Under the pieces are notes generated by a model. The model was not told where the DNA came from. It did no database searches and saw nothing but the letters and a program-made list of their open reading frames with translations. A stretch of DNA of 64,000 nucleotides from Alopecurus myosuroides (Eukaryota; Streptophyta; Magnoliopsida; Poales; Poaceae): the NCBI GenBank assembly GCA_028641055.1, contig CM054060.1, forward strand, positions 295,857,480-295,921,479. Direction: 5' to 3'. Each line of letters starts with the position of its first letter. Position 1 is the first letter of the stretch. Below, one piece after another: positions 44,125-57,602 of the stretch. The translations under genes were made by a program, and so were the position numbers.

Positions 44125-44546
44125 GTCGACGGCACTTCAAATCTATGCGCAGGTGGCAGGGATGTGCTGGCCGGATTCGGGCCGATCTGGGCCGGATGTA
44201 GGCTGGTTGGGCTTCGTTCGGGACATTGGCGTTGGTACGTTCGGTCGGTGCCATGGGGCCGGGAAGACAACTATGCCTCTTTCCTGGTGCAACATAGCAG
44301 TGTTGCCTAACCTGGGCCAGGTGAGCCTAGGTGAGGAGCCTGCCCCGCGGGCCGGTTCTGACTCTATAGGGCGTGCGTGGTGGCTGCTTGGGGCTGTTGC
44401 CATACTCGCCACTCTACCATGTCCGTACGGCCTTGATCCAGGTCAGGCGGGTCTGGATTTGGTGCTGACATGCTCCATATGCATAGGTAAGGTCGAGGTG
44501 GTCGATTCTGTTGTCCTACTGGTGCGAACACGTGGATGTCGGGTCG
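44125..44546 (+). repeat. Tandem unit H, copy 3 (middle part)
   Basis: Continues from GTCGACGGCAC as at 7090-7495 (ATCTATGCGCAGGTGGCAGG and so on). Ends at the target copy GCGTC (44547-44551). No gene recognised. Confidence 0.75.
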
Positions 44547-44551
44547 GCGTC

Positions 44552-46154
44552 TGATACGTCTCAAACGTATCCATAATTTCTGATGTTCCATGTTATTTTT
44601 ATGCCATACGCTACATGTTTCTTATACACTTTATGTCATTTTTATAGATATTCTGGGACTAACCTATTGAAAAGATGCCACAGAGCCAGTTCATGTTTTC
44701 CAGCTGTTTTTAGTTTCAGAAAAGTTGTTCTGAAAATATTCTCGGAATTTTCCTAGAGTCATAGAAAGTCGTCGCATACACAGAGTCTGGAGGAGACCCG
44801 GAGGGGGGCCTCAGGGCCCCACAGCATAGGGCGGCGCACCCCTGGCCGCGCCTGGAGGTGGTGTGGCCCCCCTGGCCACCCACCGACGTTGCCCTCTCGC
44901 CTGTTTAAGCTCTTCCATAGGTTAAACCTAAAGACCCGAGGCTTTTCCACCAAAAAGATCCGTAGCCGCTGTCATCGTCTACCCAAGTTTGGGAGGGTTC
45001 TGGAGCTCTCCCCGGCACCATGCCGGGAGGGGGAATCATCACCGAAGGGCTCTTCATCACCATGCCTGCCTCCGGAGTAATGCGTGAGTAGTTCATCCCT
45101 GGACTACGGGTCCATAGCAGTAGTTAGATGGTTGTTCTGTCCTCTTTATGCCTCATGTTTAGATCCTGTGAGCTTCCTAACATGATCAAGATCATCTTAT
45201 TGTAATGCTACATGTTGTGTTTGCTGGGATCCGGTGAATATTGAATTGTATGTGTAGTGATTATCAATATATCATATTCTTTCATGTGTATGTTATTTAT
45301 GATCTTGCATGCTCTCCGTTACTAGTAGATGCTATGGAAAGTTGATGCTTGTAACTCCAAAAGGGAGTATTTATGCTCGATAGTGGGTTCATGCCTCCCT
45401 TTCACTCACGCTCGAGTGACATAAATGTAACGGGTGGGGGATGTGTTGTTGCCATTAGGGAGAAAACAACAATGCTTTGTCTAAGGATGATTTTATTGTT
45501 TACATTACACACTTTTCTTAATGCAATTATCTGTTGCTTGCAACTTAATACCCAAGGTTTGCTCGGATGACAATCTGAGGGTGGATTATTATTCATAGAT
45601 GTAGTTGGATAATGGTCTATGTATCTTGTTGTAATGCCTGCATGAATCACATAGTAATCATCATGTCATGCATATGCACTACGGTGCAGCCCTTATATCT
45701 GTCAATTGCCTAGATGTAATTTGTTTACCCAACATGTTATCTATCTATTTTGGAGAGACACCTCTAGTGAACTGTGGACCCCCCGTCCATTTCTTTACAC
45801 TGATATACAACTATTGCAACCATTGTTTTCCTACTGCAATTATTGTTCTCTTTCATCTACTGCAAACAAGTACTACTTTCCACACTATACGTCTAATCCA
45901 TTGTTTCAGCAAAACCGGTGAGATTTACAACCTCACTGCTTCGTTGGGGCAAAATAATTTTATTGTGTTATGTAGATTCCACGTCGCTGCTGAACCGGTA
46001 GTGCGCCCTGCCAACATCAGCTGCATCAACCTTCAGAAGTGTTTTCTTTCCTCTGCTGGTCGATTCAACCTTGGTTTCTTTCTGAGGGAAAAGTTGTCGC
46101 TGCACTCTTCACACCCTAAAATTGGGGTCTCCCAATGAGCATCAGCCTTCGTGA
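44552..46154 (+). mobile_element. Family-B solo LTR, 1603 bp
   Basis: Starts TGATACGTCTCAAACG. The target copy GCGTC lies at 44547-44551 and 46155-46159, so the right end is CTTCGTGA, a mutated ...CATCA. An earlier CATCA at 46139-46143 is a less likely end because no duplication follows it. Homologous along its length to 4287-5881. Confidence 0.8.
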
Positions 46155-46159
46155 GCGTC

Positions 46160-47281
46160 CCCTGTAGGAGGTTCGAGCGGGTGGTTCTTCGATGAGTGGC
46201 GTTGCAATGGTGATGGCTTACCCCTTTGACTCTGTGGGCAGTGAAGGGTTGGCGGAGAGGGAACGTGTTGTTGGCAGTGTGTCTACAGTAGCGGCTCCCA
46301 GATCGTTCTCTAGAGGTCTGTTTTAATGTCGGCAGGCCTCCGGGTGAAAACCCTTGTCCGTTTCAATCTCAATGACGACGGTATTTTGAGTCATTACCCT
46401 CTTTGGGGTTTTGTCGTGGAGCTCCGGTACTCTGTGATTGCGATAAGTCGGCACCGGCTAGCAAGCGGGATCGTGACTCAAAGCTTCATAGGCCCTGATA
46501 TTCGGCGGTTTTGACAGTCTGCTATATTATACACATGACTTAGTTGTTTAGTAACCGGGTCTGGACACCCATACTGATTCCCACACTTACATGACCGGAA
46601 CTCCTTCCAATCAATAATTAATAACGGGGTCTAAACACCCATATTGATTCCGACACTTAAATGAATTATCTTCTGAACCTTTTGTTCGTGTACACCATTC
46701 CCTTTGCTTCACGATACATAACAAAACCCGAGGTGATATTTTATTCGGTATCCTTTTGAAGCAACATCATGGACACGCCAAGTTATCCTGATTACTAGTT
46801 TGTTCTCTTTTCTCGTCATCTATTCTAATATCCATGTGATCACATCATGGAGTGTCTAGCTAGACGATTTGTATCGAGAGGGAAAAAAATACTATCTCCA
46901 TCTCTAGAGGAGAAAATCTTAGTCTAGAACTATCGAATGCTATACATACTTTTCGAAAGTACCTGAAGACCGCTGTTATGATCACGCTGTTATGGAAAAC
47001 AGAAGAATCATGCGACACATGAGCTAATCTTATAGGCGAGACTAGGGAACTTATTTGCATCTATGTTTCAACACATGCTTATGGTTTTTTCTGTAAGTCT
47101 CACATTCAGGAACAACAACAATTATAGCACAGAAAAAAATATTAATTCCGAAGTTGGAAATAATAATAGTGAAATTTATTATTGCCTATAGAAAATATTT
47201 CCAATAGACACAATCGTTTCTACATTCTTTTCTTCAGCCTGGAAGACTCATTCAGAGATCCCACTACTGATATGTATTAGC
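46160..47281 (+). repeat. Tandem unit H, copy 3 (right part)
   Basis: Matches 7507-8897, including the degenerate reversed Copia LTR (about 46510-47220). No gene recognised. Confidence 0.75.
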
Positions 47282-47545
47282 GCACTTGTCCCTATGGAGT
47301 TTAACCAATATTGATGCATCGTTGCGGACAACAAACTTTTCATGGATATTGTGTTGAAACAGGCTCGTGCCATCTTGCACGGACTAAGATCGTTGATTGA
47401 CGCCTGTGGGGGACATGGAATTGCCACCATGTACATTGATAAGGAGTTCCCAAAATTTATCTACAACGTGCTGGACCTAATACACGTCATCGAAAAAGCC
47501 ATTGATGTTGGCATCGTCAACATGGCCGGTCCCACCATATTTTAG
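47282..47545 (+). pseudogene. Plant O-methyltransferase fragment, copy 2
   Basis: The frame has LFMDIVLKQARAILHGLRSL, then IDACGGHGIATMYIDKEF, then NVLDLIHVIEKA, ending at TAG. The SAM loop is CGGHG, one Gly lost to Cys. The frame extends about 15 residues further than copy 1 (19895-20142), which has a small replacement there. Both copies share an in-frame TGA about 15 codons before LFMDI, so the defect predates the duplication. Confidence 0.7.
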
Positions 47546-48144
47546 ATGAAGGGCAAATTAAAATTTATAGATTTATACTAAAATTTTATATTTATTTGTG
47601 AATTACTTACTATAATCTCAACGAGTATAGTTTTCAATCAATTAGTTGTCATAGTTAACAACATTTAAATATTTCTAATAATAATTATATCATTCTTATT
47701 ATACAATTTGATAGTTTATCAATAAAAAAATATGTTATGAGAAATTTTAAATGTATGATGTTAAACAATTTCACCTTCCATTATTTTTCATTATTACATA
47801 ACTCATAAAGTGTTTATGTATATATTTGTATGTGTCTATGCGCGTGTATGTTTGAGTCTATTTTAATATCCTTAATATCATGGTAGAGAGACCTAAAGTG
47901 GACGGTCTAATATATGAATATATTAATAGCGATTTCTCGTGTATTAGGTAAGTATAGATACATAAAATTTTAGAGTATAAATAGAAATATTGGCAAACAT
48001 TTTTTCCAGGTTTGATTTGGTGATAAGTTCAAAATATACGCATGCTTTGCACTTAGTATTGAAATTTATAATATAAATATATAACAATGATATAAAAAAA
48101 GTCATGCAACAACCAAAAAGTATAGATACGTTTTACGCGTATCA
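47546..48144. repeat. AT-rich segment of unit H, copy 3
   Basis: Parallel to 20143-20735; the minus strand starts TGATACGCGTAAAACG at 48144. No gene. Confidence 0.5.
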
Positions 48145-48464
48145 GTATGCTATTGTTTTACCTTAATCTATGAAAACATCCAAAATCTAAAGCAGAAGTG
48201 TCCGACCCTACTCTGATGCATCCCTCGTTGATGCCTCCTTCCCCTTGTCCTTCCGTAGCGGCAATGGTGGATCCGGCTTGAGTCGTATGTGCATATTCCC
48301 ATGGTCCTACCTCACCATGGTAAGCAACCATACGACAAAGGAAGATTAGGTTAAGATTAGCAAGCATTTACATGTTCTCTTCCATCTGCGTTTGTTTGAG
48401 GGGTTCCTTATTTTATAAAAATCGTTCACGCTTTGAACATGGTATGTTACCATAGTGTGGGCAC
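48145..48464 (+). repeat. Tandem unit R, copy 3 (truncated)
   Basis: Matches 20736-21050, including the minus-strand GPWEYAHTTQAGSTI frame. It is cut at 48464 by the minus-strand LTR, so any ERF fragment would lie beyond the element. Confidence 0.75.
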
Positions 48465-50113
48465 TGATGCTCAGACGTGATCACACGCTCGTTGGGTAAC
48501 CCCAAGTGGAAAGTGTGATGTAGTCTAGCAGAATCCCCCCAATCGTGGAACTAGGGTTATCGAATAGTAGGACTTCAAAGTCATGGAGAAGGTTTATTGT
48601 TGTGTGGCGCGTCAACAAGCGTGGAACCTACGCACAACACACAAACTCTCTCTTGTCCCCAACTTTCCGAGAAGGTTGTCAATCTTCTCGTCTTGCTGAA
48701 AACTAGAGAATTAAACATATAGAGCAATGGAAGGTAATAAAAGTAAAAACGGTACAGTAAGGAAACAATGATGAAAGTGCTTTAAAGAAGGGTGCAATAA
48801 TGAGGAAAATAGGACCGGGGGCCATAGTTTCACTAGTGGTGTCTCTCCAAAGAAAAAACAAACATGTTGGGTGAACAAATTACAACTGCGCAATTGACAA
48901 ATCATGAACATATAACATTACTATCTTAACGAGATATAGTTCACGTGTTATAACATCGTAGGCATTACGTCAAGGCATATGGACCGCTATCCAGCATGCA
49001 TCCATATCTAAAAGTCCACCTCAAGAAACCTATCCAGCACGTCCATATGGTATTAAGATTTAGCAACGAAGTGATTGCTTTGTGTGGAACAGAAAAATGC
49101 ATTAAGAACAATACATAATGTAAGCAATTGTTCTCGTCCATATAAAAGAGCACCGTTATTTTCTCCCTAGTGGCAATAACAAATCCCCCATACGTCATGT
49201 TTCTATCACTCGAGCACAGATGTAAGGGAGGCATGAACCCACTATCTATCATATAAAACCTCTCTTGGAGGTGAAAACAACTACGTGGCCAAGGTAATCA
49301 TAAACACCAGAGAGAATTGAAAGACAACATTAAAACTCTCTACAAATATAAGTGAAGCATATCAGATTGACATGAACAAAATAATCATAATCTCATGGTT
49401 CAGCGGATCCCGGCAAACACAACATGCACAATTACATAACGGTGGTCTCGATCATGTGAGGCAGCTCACGAGACTCTAAACATGGAGGCAAACCGGAGAG
49501 CACAAACAACTAGCTATTGCTATGGACATCTTGTCGCGAGATGAAATTCTCACGCATCTGTACGGAGGCGATCATGGAGATGTAGAGGCGTCCGGTGGTG
49601 ATTCCCCCCCTCTGGCAGGGTGCCGGAACAGGGCTACAGAAGCCCTAGATTGGACTTTCAGGTGACGTCGCCTCTCTGTATGTTTCATGGAAAATAACTC
49701 TGTCCCGAACTTTTTAGGGTTTGGGGGCAATTTATAGGCGAAGAGGCAACGAGAGGCGATGGCCGGGGAGCCAAGGGGCCCACCAGTGCGGCCTAGGCTG
49801 GGGCCGCGCTTGGCACCCCTTGGGGGCCACCTGGCTCCCCTCTAGCTCTTCGTTGGACTCTGTCATTGTTCTAGGTAAAAAACGACCTCCCTGGATTTTC
49901 ATCCCTTTTCGAGAATATTTCTTTAAGAACTTTTCTGAAATAAGAAAAACAACAGAAAACAACAACTGGTCTAGGGCATCTCGTTAATAGGTTAGTCTAT
50001 GAAAACATCCAGAAAATGAAGGAAAACACGGGAAAACAAGTAGAGAACATAAGAGCATTGGGTAGAAACAAGCATGGAGCATAAAAAATTATAGATACCT
50101 TTGCAACGTATGA
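48465..50113 (-). repeat. 3' LTR (family B), 1649 bp, minus strand
   Basis: Minus strand TCATACGTTGCAAAGG...CTGAGCATCA; TG mutated to TC at the start. Contains the family-B phrase around 49205-49250 (minus: GATAGTGGGTTCATGCCTCC). Confidence 0.8.
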
Positions 50114-50151
50114 GCATCCCCAAGATTAGCTCCTGCTCGTCCTCGAGTAGG
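50114..50151 (-). promoter_or_regulatory. Polypurine tract and hairpin, minus strand
   Basis: Minus strand CTAATCTTGGGGATGC abuts the LTR. The stem CCTACTCG/CGAGCAGG (one mismatch) lies upstream at 50132-50151. Confidence 0.7.
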
Positions 50152-50944
50152 TAAGTGAGAAGAAATAATTTTTGAGGTGACATGAAGCCAACATAATCTT
50201 GATCACCGTTATGTAAAAGCAGTGTAAGCTGAGATCAAATCACTTTAACAAAGGAATGATAAATATTATTTGAAGTAATATAATCTTAGCAACTATGTTG
50301 CACATGAAAAGTAACACAAATAAATGACAGTGAATAATAATGCATTGAAAGTGATACGTTTGTTACGATCATAAAAAAATAATAAAGTGGTATCCAACAT
50401 GTCCTTCATGTGGTAGCAAAACATGAATGCCAGGACACCTTCAAAGTTCAAATGGCGACTAGATACAAATAATATGAGAGCACGCAATACCATAATCATG
50501 AATCAATCAATAATGAATTTTGGGACTATGCACATTATATTCAGAATGACAACTACGCTCTCTTAACTGGTGCATAAAGTAAGAAAATGAAGACTTAACA
50601 TAAATTAAAAGAAAGGTCCTCCACAGAGGGAAGCAGGGATTACTCATGTGCTAGAGCTTTTTATTATTTAATAAAACAAAGGTATTGAAAATATAATTTT
50701 TGAGATAAGTGTATGTCTATGTCAATGAATGGTAATGAAAAACTTATCATAACCCATGTCAATCAAAGTGTTTATACTTTTGAGAGCAGTTTCCATTAAC
50801 ATTTTTGTCTTATGGTTGGCACTTACCCCCACCTTGCCTTTCACAAACCAGAGCAAGCCGTATCCATGGGTGCCCACTAGCATTCATCAAACCATGGGGA
50901 AGTGCCTTTTTATATTATTTGAGTTCATATTATTTGGCACCAAC

Positions 50945-53900
50945 TGTAGCATCCCAACTTTTAATAAAGATGGAATACCTGTGTTATTGTGCTAGCCCCT
51001 GGATCAATTGCTAGCACCACAGTACAAAATGAAATATCATGCAAATGCATCAAATTCTGTTACATCGCATGATCCAGTCTTTACAAAATAGGATTACAAC
51101 TTGCATAGTCTTAGAAGACTAGCAGAAAAGAAAGAAATACAACGGAAAACATAGTACAACATTGAGCACATCTTCTTCATGAGCCACAGGCAAAACATGT
51201 TGGCGATAGTCTCGAGATCCTAAACGAAATCCTCACTCGTCTTCAGAAACATCTGCAATATGGAATATGCAGCCACAAGGGAGTCAATACAATTTAATGT
51301 ATTGGCAAGTAACAATATGGTGGATATAAATGGCAAGACTATATCTACATGCATATTTGGCTTGGTGGAGTTTTGGCTAAGTTTGCATAAAGCAAGTTTT
51401 CTCCTATCACTTTTGTAAAACAAACTTTTCTTTTCAAAGGGTGGCATCATTGGACTGAAATCCAAGCACCACTACTACTGTTCACTTGGTCAAAATTTTA
51501 CTTATTGAAAATGGTGATGTGATTCTTCCGTCCTTTCTTGTCCAGCTGCTCATAGTTGTCCATAACCGGGGACACGGCTAAGATCTTAGTTTGTTGACTC
51601 TGCAGAGCTTGTGCACTTTCACCTTCAGACCCAACTCAACCCAAACATCCTATACACCCTGAGTGCATTAAGGAAAGGAGAAGAATCGAGACGAGATCTT
51701 TCAGAAGCAAGAATCCAACCCAATGGCAAGACCCGTTCCACCTATAATTATGCTACATCTGCTTGTCAAGCCCGGGCTAACCCTCACAACTTAGTTGATC
51801 AAGACAGAGCCCATATGACTAAAGGCTGCAGTGGAAGCAATCTAAACTTGGGGAACATCATAATCACTTTGTTCCTGGGTGGCATTCCTCAAGTGAACAA
51901 CCCCTCGGGGAGACACTCAACTCTCATCAGCCAAACAACCAAATCCACCCAGGTGGTTCATTGAAGTTGTTACTTAGAATTTTTCCACAACATCAAGTAA
52001 AAATCATTTGTCTCATTGCATAGCGTCTATCAAGTTCTAGGGCTATAAATAACAAGGATAAAAGAGATGGCTACACACTACTAGGATAATAGCATAGCAT
52101 AATATAACTTAGTAAAATTTCCTATCAATGCATACTACTCAAAAATCAACTAATGCATATAGAAAATAATGGGTAGTTGATGATGTGTTACTTGCCTTGT
52201 TGAAGTTGGTGAAGATATCACACTCTCTTCACAAAGGATCGTTGCTCTCCGTACTCTACTCATTGAAAACACAAAAACAAAATAAAAAAACATGCTATCA
52301 AGCAAACATACAAGTGAAGAGATCATACAAAGCAATAACATAGCCAAAGGAGTTTAACCTAGTGGGCTAGTACAAGGTCTAGGTTTGAGTTGAAAGATTC
52401 ATTCTCTAATGGTCTCATACTTGTTAAGGAAATTCCAATGGTTTACTTGGGAAGGACTAGGTTGAGTTTGATGTGATCTAACTTTATTATAACCATACTT
52501 GTCGAGGAAGTTCCAAGACTTCACTAAGAATAAACATATTACTTCTTCAACTAAAGTAATACATGCAAACACTTGGTCATATTCACCTTCAAAAATATTT
52601 GAGTGACTATGTTAGTATTTTCCATTGTGGTTAGGGTAGGTCTACTAACTTCATCATCGAAGGGAAAATATTACTAAGTCTTGGGTTTTCCATTTGGGTC
52701 AAAGGTTGGACAAAAACAACTTGTTATTCTTCAACTTGTGTGAATTGCTCCAAGTCTTCACATGCTTGTCTTCTTAAAGATCATCTTCATGCTCTTATTG
52801 TATTCTTGTTCCTAGGATGGATTCTTCATGGCTTTCACTTCACTAATTGGTTTGTGTATGGTATGGACACAAATACCACTAAGTCATTTTGAAAAGAAAG
52901 AAATAGAAGGGATAGGAAGAGAGAGGAAAATGTCATCTCCTTGATTTTCTTCATACTCATGTACTTCATTGAGTTTCTTCTTGTTGTTGTGGAGTCTATG
53001 TCCTTCCTTCAATTTCTACAATGATATTCCTCATAGCTCTTCATGTTGCCACCAAGTTGGAGATGAAGTTTTCTTCTTGTGCTTGAGTCTTGATCTCCAA
53101 TTTGGTAGCTTGATGATTTCTTGAAGCATGAAAGGGGAGTGGAGAAGTAGATAGAAAACTAAATTTCACTACTTGGTACTATATGTGATTGACACATTCT
53201 AAGGACTTGGCTTGGCTCCAAATAGACATAACATCAAGGAATAACAGTTGAAAACAAAACCAAAGACATGGTAAAGATGGATGAATCACTAGGTTGGGTT
53301 TTTGGTCAAAAACACATGGACATGGTCCAAGGATTTCCAAAATGGTTGGGCAAGGTTGTTTCTGTTTCAAGGTTATCAAAAGGATCAACTTTGCCTAAGA
53401 AAACATTTTCTAATTATTTATAGAAATAATTCTATGTCAAAATACTCAAATAGACAACTTAATTTTAAAATCAATTTTAATTTGATCTATAATTATTTTG
53501 GGACAGAGGTTATGAAAGTACACATCCTAAGGTTTCCAAATATATTTTATTTACAATTTTTGGATTTGTAGAATTTGAATTATGCAAATTTCATCAAATA
53601 AGCATATTTGAATTTGAACAGATTTAAGTTTGTCAAACTTGAATTTGGCCAGTGCCAAAAGTTTTTAAATGTCGAGGGCTTTTCAAAAAGTCCAAGATTG
53701 CTAAATTTGGCTTTGTGGATCAAAAGATATGATGGATTGAAGTTGCAGGGGCTAAACTGTAAAATTGCCAAAAATTCTACCGGGAGATAAATTTGAATTA
53801 AAGGCTGGGCCACGTGGCTGGATCTGATTGGGTGCTGGTGCTGACTGTGTTGCTGACTGGACCATGACGTGGATAAGTGGATCCAGAGCTGAGCCGTCAG

Positions 53901-55604
53901 ATCCAGATCTGAGGGTTGCATACCCCTTCAGTTAAGTGATCTAATCTAAACCACCGGATCTAAATCTAACGGTGCAAAAACAAAACAGAGGTTAGGGTTC
54001 CTCACCTTGCCGGAAAGTCGCCGGAAAATGGCTCCGCGGTGGCCGGAGGCGCAGGGAGTTGACGGAGATAGCTATCAGGTGGCCTTCAGGCTCGATGGAG
54101 ATCACGGTGAGCTTCGTCTCGACTTGGTGAATCCGATGGAGCCCACGGTGTGTCCGGTGGCGGCTTCGAGTGGTGGCGCGGTGTAGTCCCGAGGTGGTGT
54201 AACTCCGGCGAGCACGACACGGCGAAAATGCTGCACGAAAAACCCACCCAAGTGGTCACAGAGGTGCACTGGAAAGGGATAAAGAGAGGGGGCCAAACGA
54301 GGGCGGCAATGGTCTTCTGTACTTGCCGGAATTGCAAATCGCGGCGGCGGAAACGACGAACTCCGGCGAGCGAATTTGGTGTACTCGGGCAACGAAATGG
54401 AAAACGGGAAGGGGCAGAAGGACGAGGGGCTCAGGGGCTTCTTATAGGCTCGCATATGGAAAGGAATTACGACCTTAATGGCGCGAAATCACAGGGATTG
54501 AATTTGGCCGAAAAGAACTCGGTTTCCAAACGAGGAAGAAGAAGGATGACGTTAGGCGTGACGTCATCGATATTTTTCTTTTATTTTTGTTTATTTTATT
54601 TAATTATAACTTCTGTTTTAAGTATCCAAATGACATGTAAGAAAATTCTAAATTCTTGAAATTTCAAATACTTTCCAACAGTACCATTTTTGAAAACAAA
54701 TCAACATATTTTATTTTTGAACTTTGGAAATTTGAATAATTCTTTAATAGTCACTTAATGTGATTTATAATTCAAAAATTTATAAACATGGTTATGGATC
54801 AACCAAAATTTTAATGACATTCTAAATGTTGAAAACCAAATTTTAAAAGTCATTTCATCATGTTTTCCCAAATTTATATTTTAAAAAAATAATAACACTA
54901 ATAATACTTTAAGGCCATTTTAAAATTTAGAAAATAATAAATTGAATCTTATTATCTAAATAAAATTTCAAAGGCATTTTACATGTCATATATCATTTTT
55001 GGAAAGCCATTTTAAAACTATTTTCATATTTTATAATTTTAGGATATGAAGGATTTACTAATAGTAACTTACTGTTATTTAAATAGTTCATATCAAATAA
55101 TTAATATTGTTGATCAATAAATTTAGAATAAATCCACATGTCATAATATTGTTTTCAAAACCCTCTTTTATGTTATTATCAAGCAATGCATTTTTATTTT
55201 CACACCTTTATGTTTAAAACATGGAATAACAACTAAAGGTTATTACTAATAATTTTATTCTCATCAAATACTTTTAAGGCCTAGAACTTTATTAAGGGTT
55301 ACAAAACTTTGATTTTTGATGCCATAAAATATCTTCAGATTAATATTGGAGTTGTAACCATTTTAGGTAAAGGTTTGTTAATAAAAGATATTCCCTTTAT
55401 ATAAAGAAACATATTTTTTTGAATAAGGTTTTAGGGTTTAAGGAACAAGGCATAATTGGATTGGTAACTCAATTTCATTGAAATATGTATTGTTTTCTTT
55501 TGTTTATTGCTTCTCATTTGGTTCTTGGTGACTTGCATAACATGAAAACAAAAAGTTTCAATTTTTTGTGATTTTTGCATTTTCCAAAAATCAGGGATGT
55601 TACA
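50945..55604 (-). mobile_element. Giant solo LTR (LARD/Sukkula-like), 4660 bp
   Basis: Ends are inverted: TGTAGCATCCC at 50945 and GGGATGTTACA ending 55604, with target duplication CCAAC (50940-50944, 55605-55609). Read on the minus strand (TGTAACATCCCTGATTTTTG) it starts like many Gypsy LTRs. A CCTATAAG box lies at 54441-54448 (minus), about 1.16 kb in, and the first kilobase is AT-rich. No second copy of the ends is seen inside, so it looks like one very long LTR. The length fits LARD families with 4-5 kb LTRs; that name is inference. Open frames inside are not convincing. Confidence 0.75.
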
Positions 55605-57602
55605 CCAACTCTCTTCAAATTTAGATGAGCACAGATTCCATACCTAACGGGTGAAATAAGAGAGAAGAACTTTTCTCGGCATAAACCATGATAAACTTTA
55701 AACTACTTCCTCATGAGCTAAAACAGGAACACAAAACATGTTTAATAATTTTGAAGGTTTAAAGGTAGCACACAAGAAATTTACTTGGAGTGGCGTGAAA
55801 TACCACATATAGGTATGGTGGACACATGGGAAAACTTTGGTATTGGGGAGTTGGATGCACGAGTAGCGATTATACTTAGTACATGGTGAAGGCTAGCAAG
55901 AGACTGGGAGTGACCAACTAAGAGAGCAATAATGGCCATAATCATGCATAGCGACAAAACATTATTAATCAAAGTATGAAGTGATATTACAAGTCAAAAA
56001 CTAAATGATCATCAAGGCTAAAGGTGACTGGTTTGTAGTCATAACATGGTGTGATCATGCATCAATTCAATCCAGATAAATCATTCAAAGGAGATTACCA
56101 CAATACCATGCTTCATTATGAGGCAACCACACATTATTTAATTTCAATGGCACATTCAGCACTCTCATCTATTTGAGACTAGTCATGATACATCATATAC
56201 TACTAAGAACACAATTAAAATAACATCTAACGTTACATGCCAAAGTCTAAGCCAAGGTTCCTATTGCACCACTATAAGCATGGAATAATTTACTCTTCCC
56301 CAACACGAATCAACTTATTTGAAACAAATCTCAAAGAAAATAATAATTAAATACCAGAGAGATAATCATATATAACTTAAGAAAACCAACAAGCTCTGAA
56401 CATACTTCGAGTGAAAAACTAGAGCTAAACATAGTACTAGCAAAAACTGAACACTCATAGAACAATAAGAGTGAAAACTAGAGTGTTCTAGACAATGAAA
56501 ACGGAGTGTGTCTCTCTCCAAACTTAAATATGATAGTACCCAACCATTTATTACAACAAAAAATAAAGCAAAATAAAAATGAAAGAAAAATAAAATGACG
56601 CTCCAAGAATAAAATATATTGTGTGAAGGAATAAAAATATAGTGTTTTGAAAGAAATCTAAAATTTTTGTTGATGAAGAAGAGGATGCATTGGGCATCCC
56701 CAAGATTTGATGCTTGTACTTATTGGATATGTTCTGGGGTGACATGGGCATCCCAAATCTTGAGCCTTTGTCCATCCTTCTGAAGGAGTTATGACCTAGA
56801 GGCAATTTAATAAAGAGAGTTTCATTCATAACTTATTTGTTCATAATGTTTCATGCCGTGGTATAACTGTATTAAGCGGAAACATTAATACATTTGTAGT
56901 ATGTAAACAAACTAGGTTCCTAGTAGCCTCTAGTTATACTAGTCCGTTGGGCAACAGATGATCGACGTTTCCTGATCATGGGCATTTATGTCATTGACAA
57001 CGGAATCATGTCATTGGATAATGATGTGATGGACCCACACCCATTATATTTATCATAACGAGATCTAGTCATTTAAAGTTCAGTGTTATGATAATGAAAA
57101 CATAGTACCATGACCTTTGACCGTGAGATGGTATCTGGATTACTATCCTGGAAGTTACTTTGATTGCATCAAACGTCACACCATGACATGGTGATTATAA
57201 AGGTGTATCTTGGGTAATAAAAGGGATATGTTGAGGCGAGCCATAAAGAGTGGGACTTGCAACTCCTAATAATGGATAGATACTCCCAGGCCCACTCGGT
57301 GGAGTTGCATCAATTAGCTTGCAAGCATGTGTCTCAGTCACCGGGATGCAACGATATAGAACGAGTTGAATTGTTATGTCAGGAACGAGACTGCATGGGG
57401 TATGAAATACCGGAAGACCAAGTCTCGGACTAACACAGTATCACTAAGGCAAGAGGTATGGGGACTTATGTTTAAGGTTCAAAGCGACGCAAAACTTCGA
57501 TGGATATAGAGGGGCCATTATGGATGTCCAGATCCCGATATTGGTCATTGGTTGTAGAGAGATCTCGACCATGTATGGAGTAGCCTGAACCGTAGGGTGT
57601 CA

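Larger units (their letters stand above)
48465..56780 (-). mobile_element. Athila-like element (family B), 3' part only
   Basis: 3' LTR 48465-50113, polypurine tract and hairpin on the minus strand, then non-coding internal DNA (50114-50939 and 55610-56780). It is split by the 50945-55604 insertion and cut at 56781 by a Copia element, so its coding part lies outside the window. The internal text matches the reverse of 59995-61400. Confidence 0.8.

Noticed and set aside
46139..46143. CATCA as the right end of the solo LTR
   Set aside because: No target duplication follows it, while GCGTC at 46155-46159 matches the left flank and the paralogue at 7500 rejoins there.
54150..54659. 169-aa plus-strand open frame
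   Set aside because: It lies antisense within the giant LTR across its probable promoter, has no domain, and ends in AT-rich hydrophobic nonsense.
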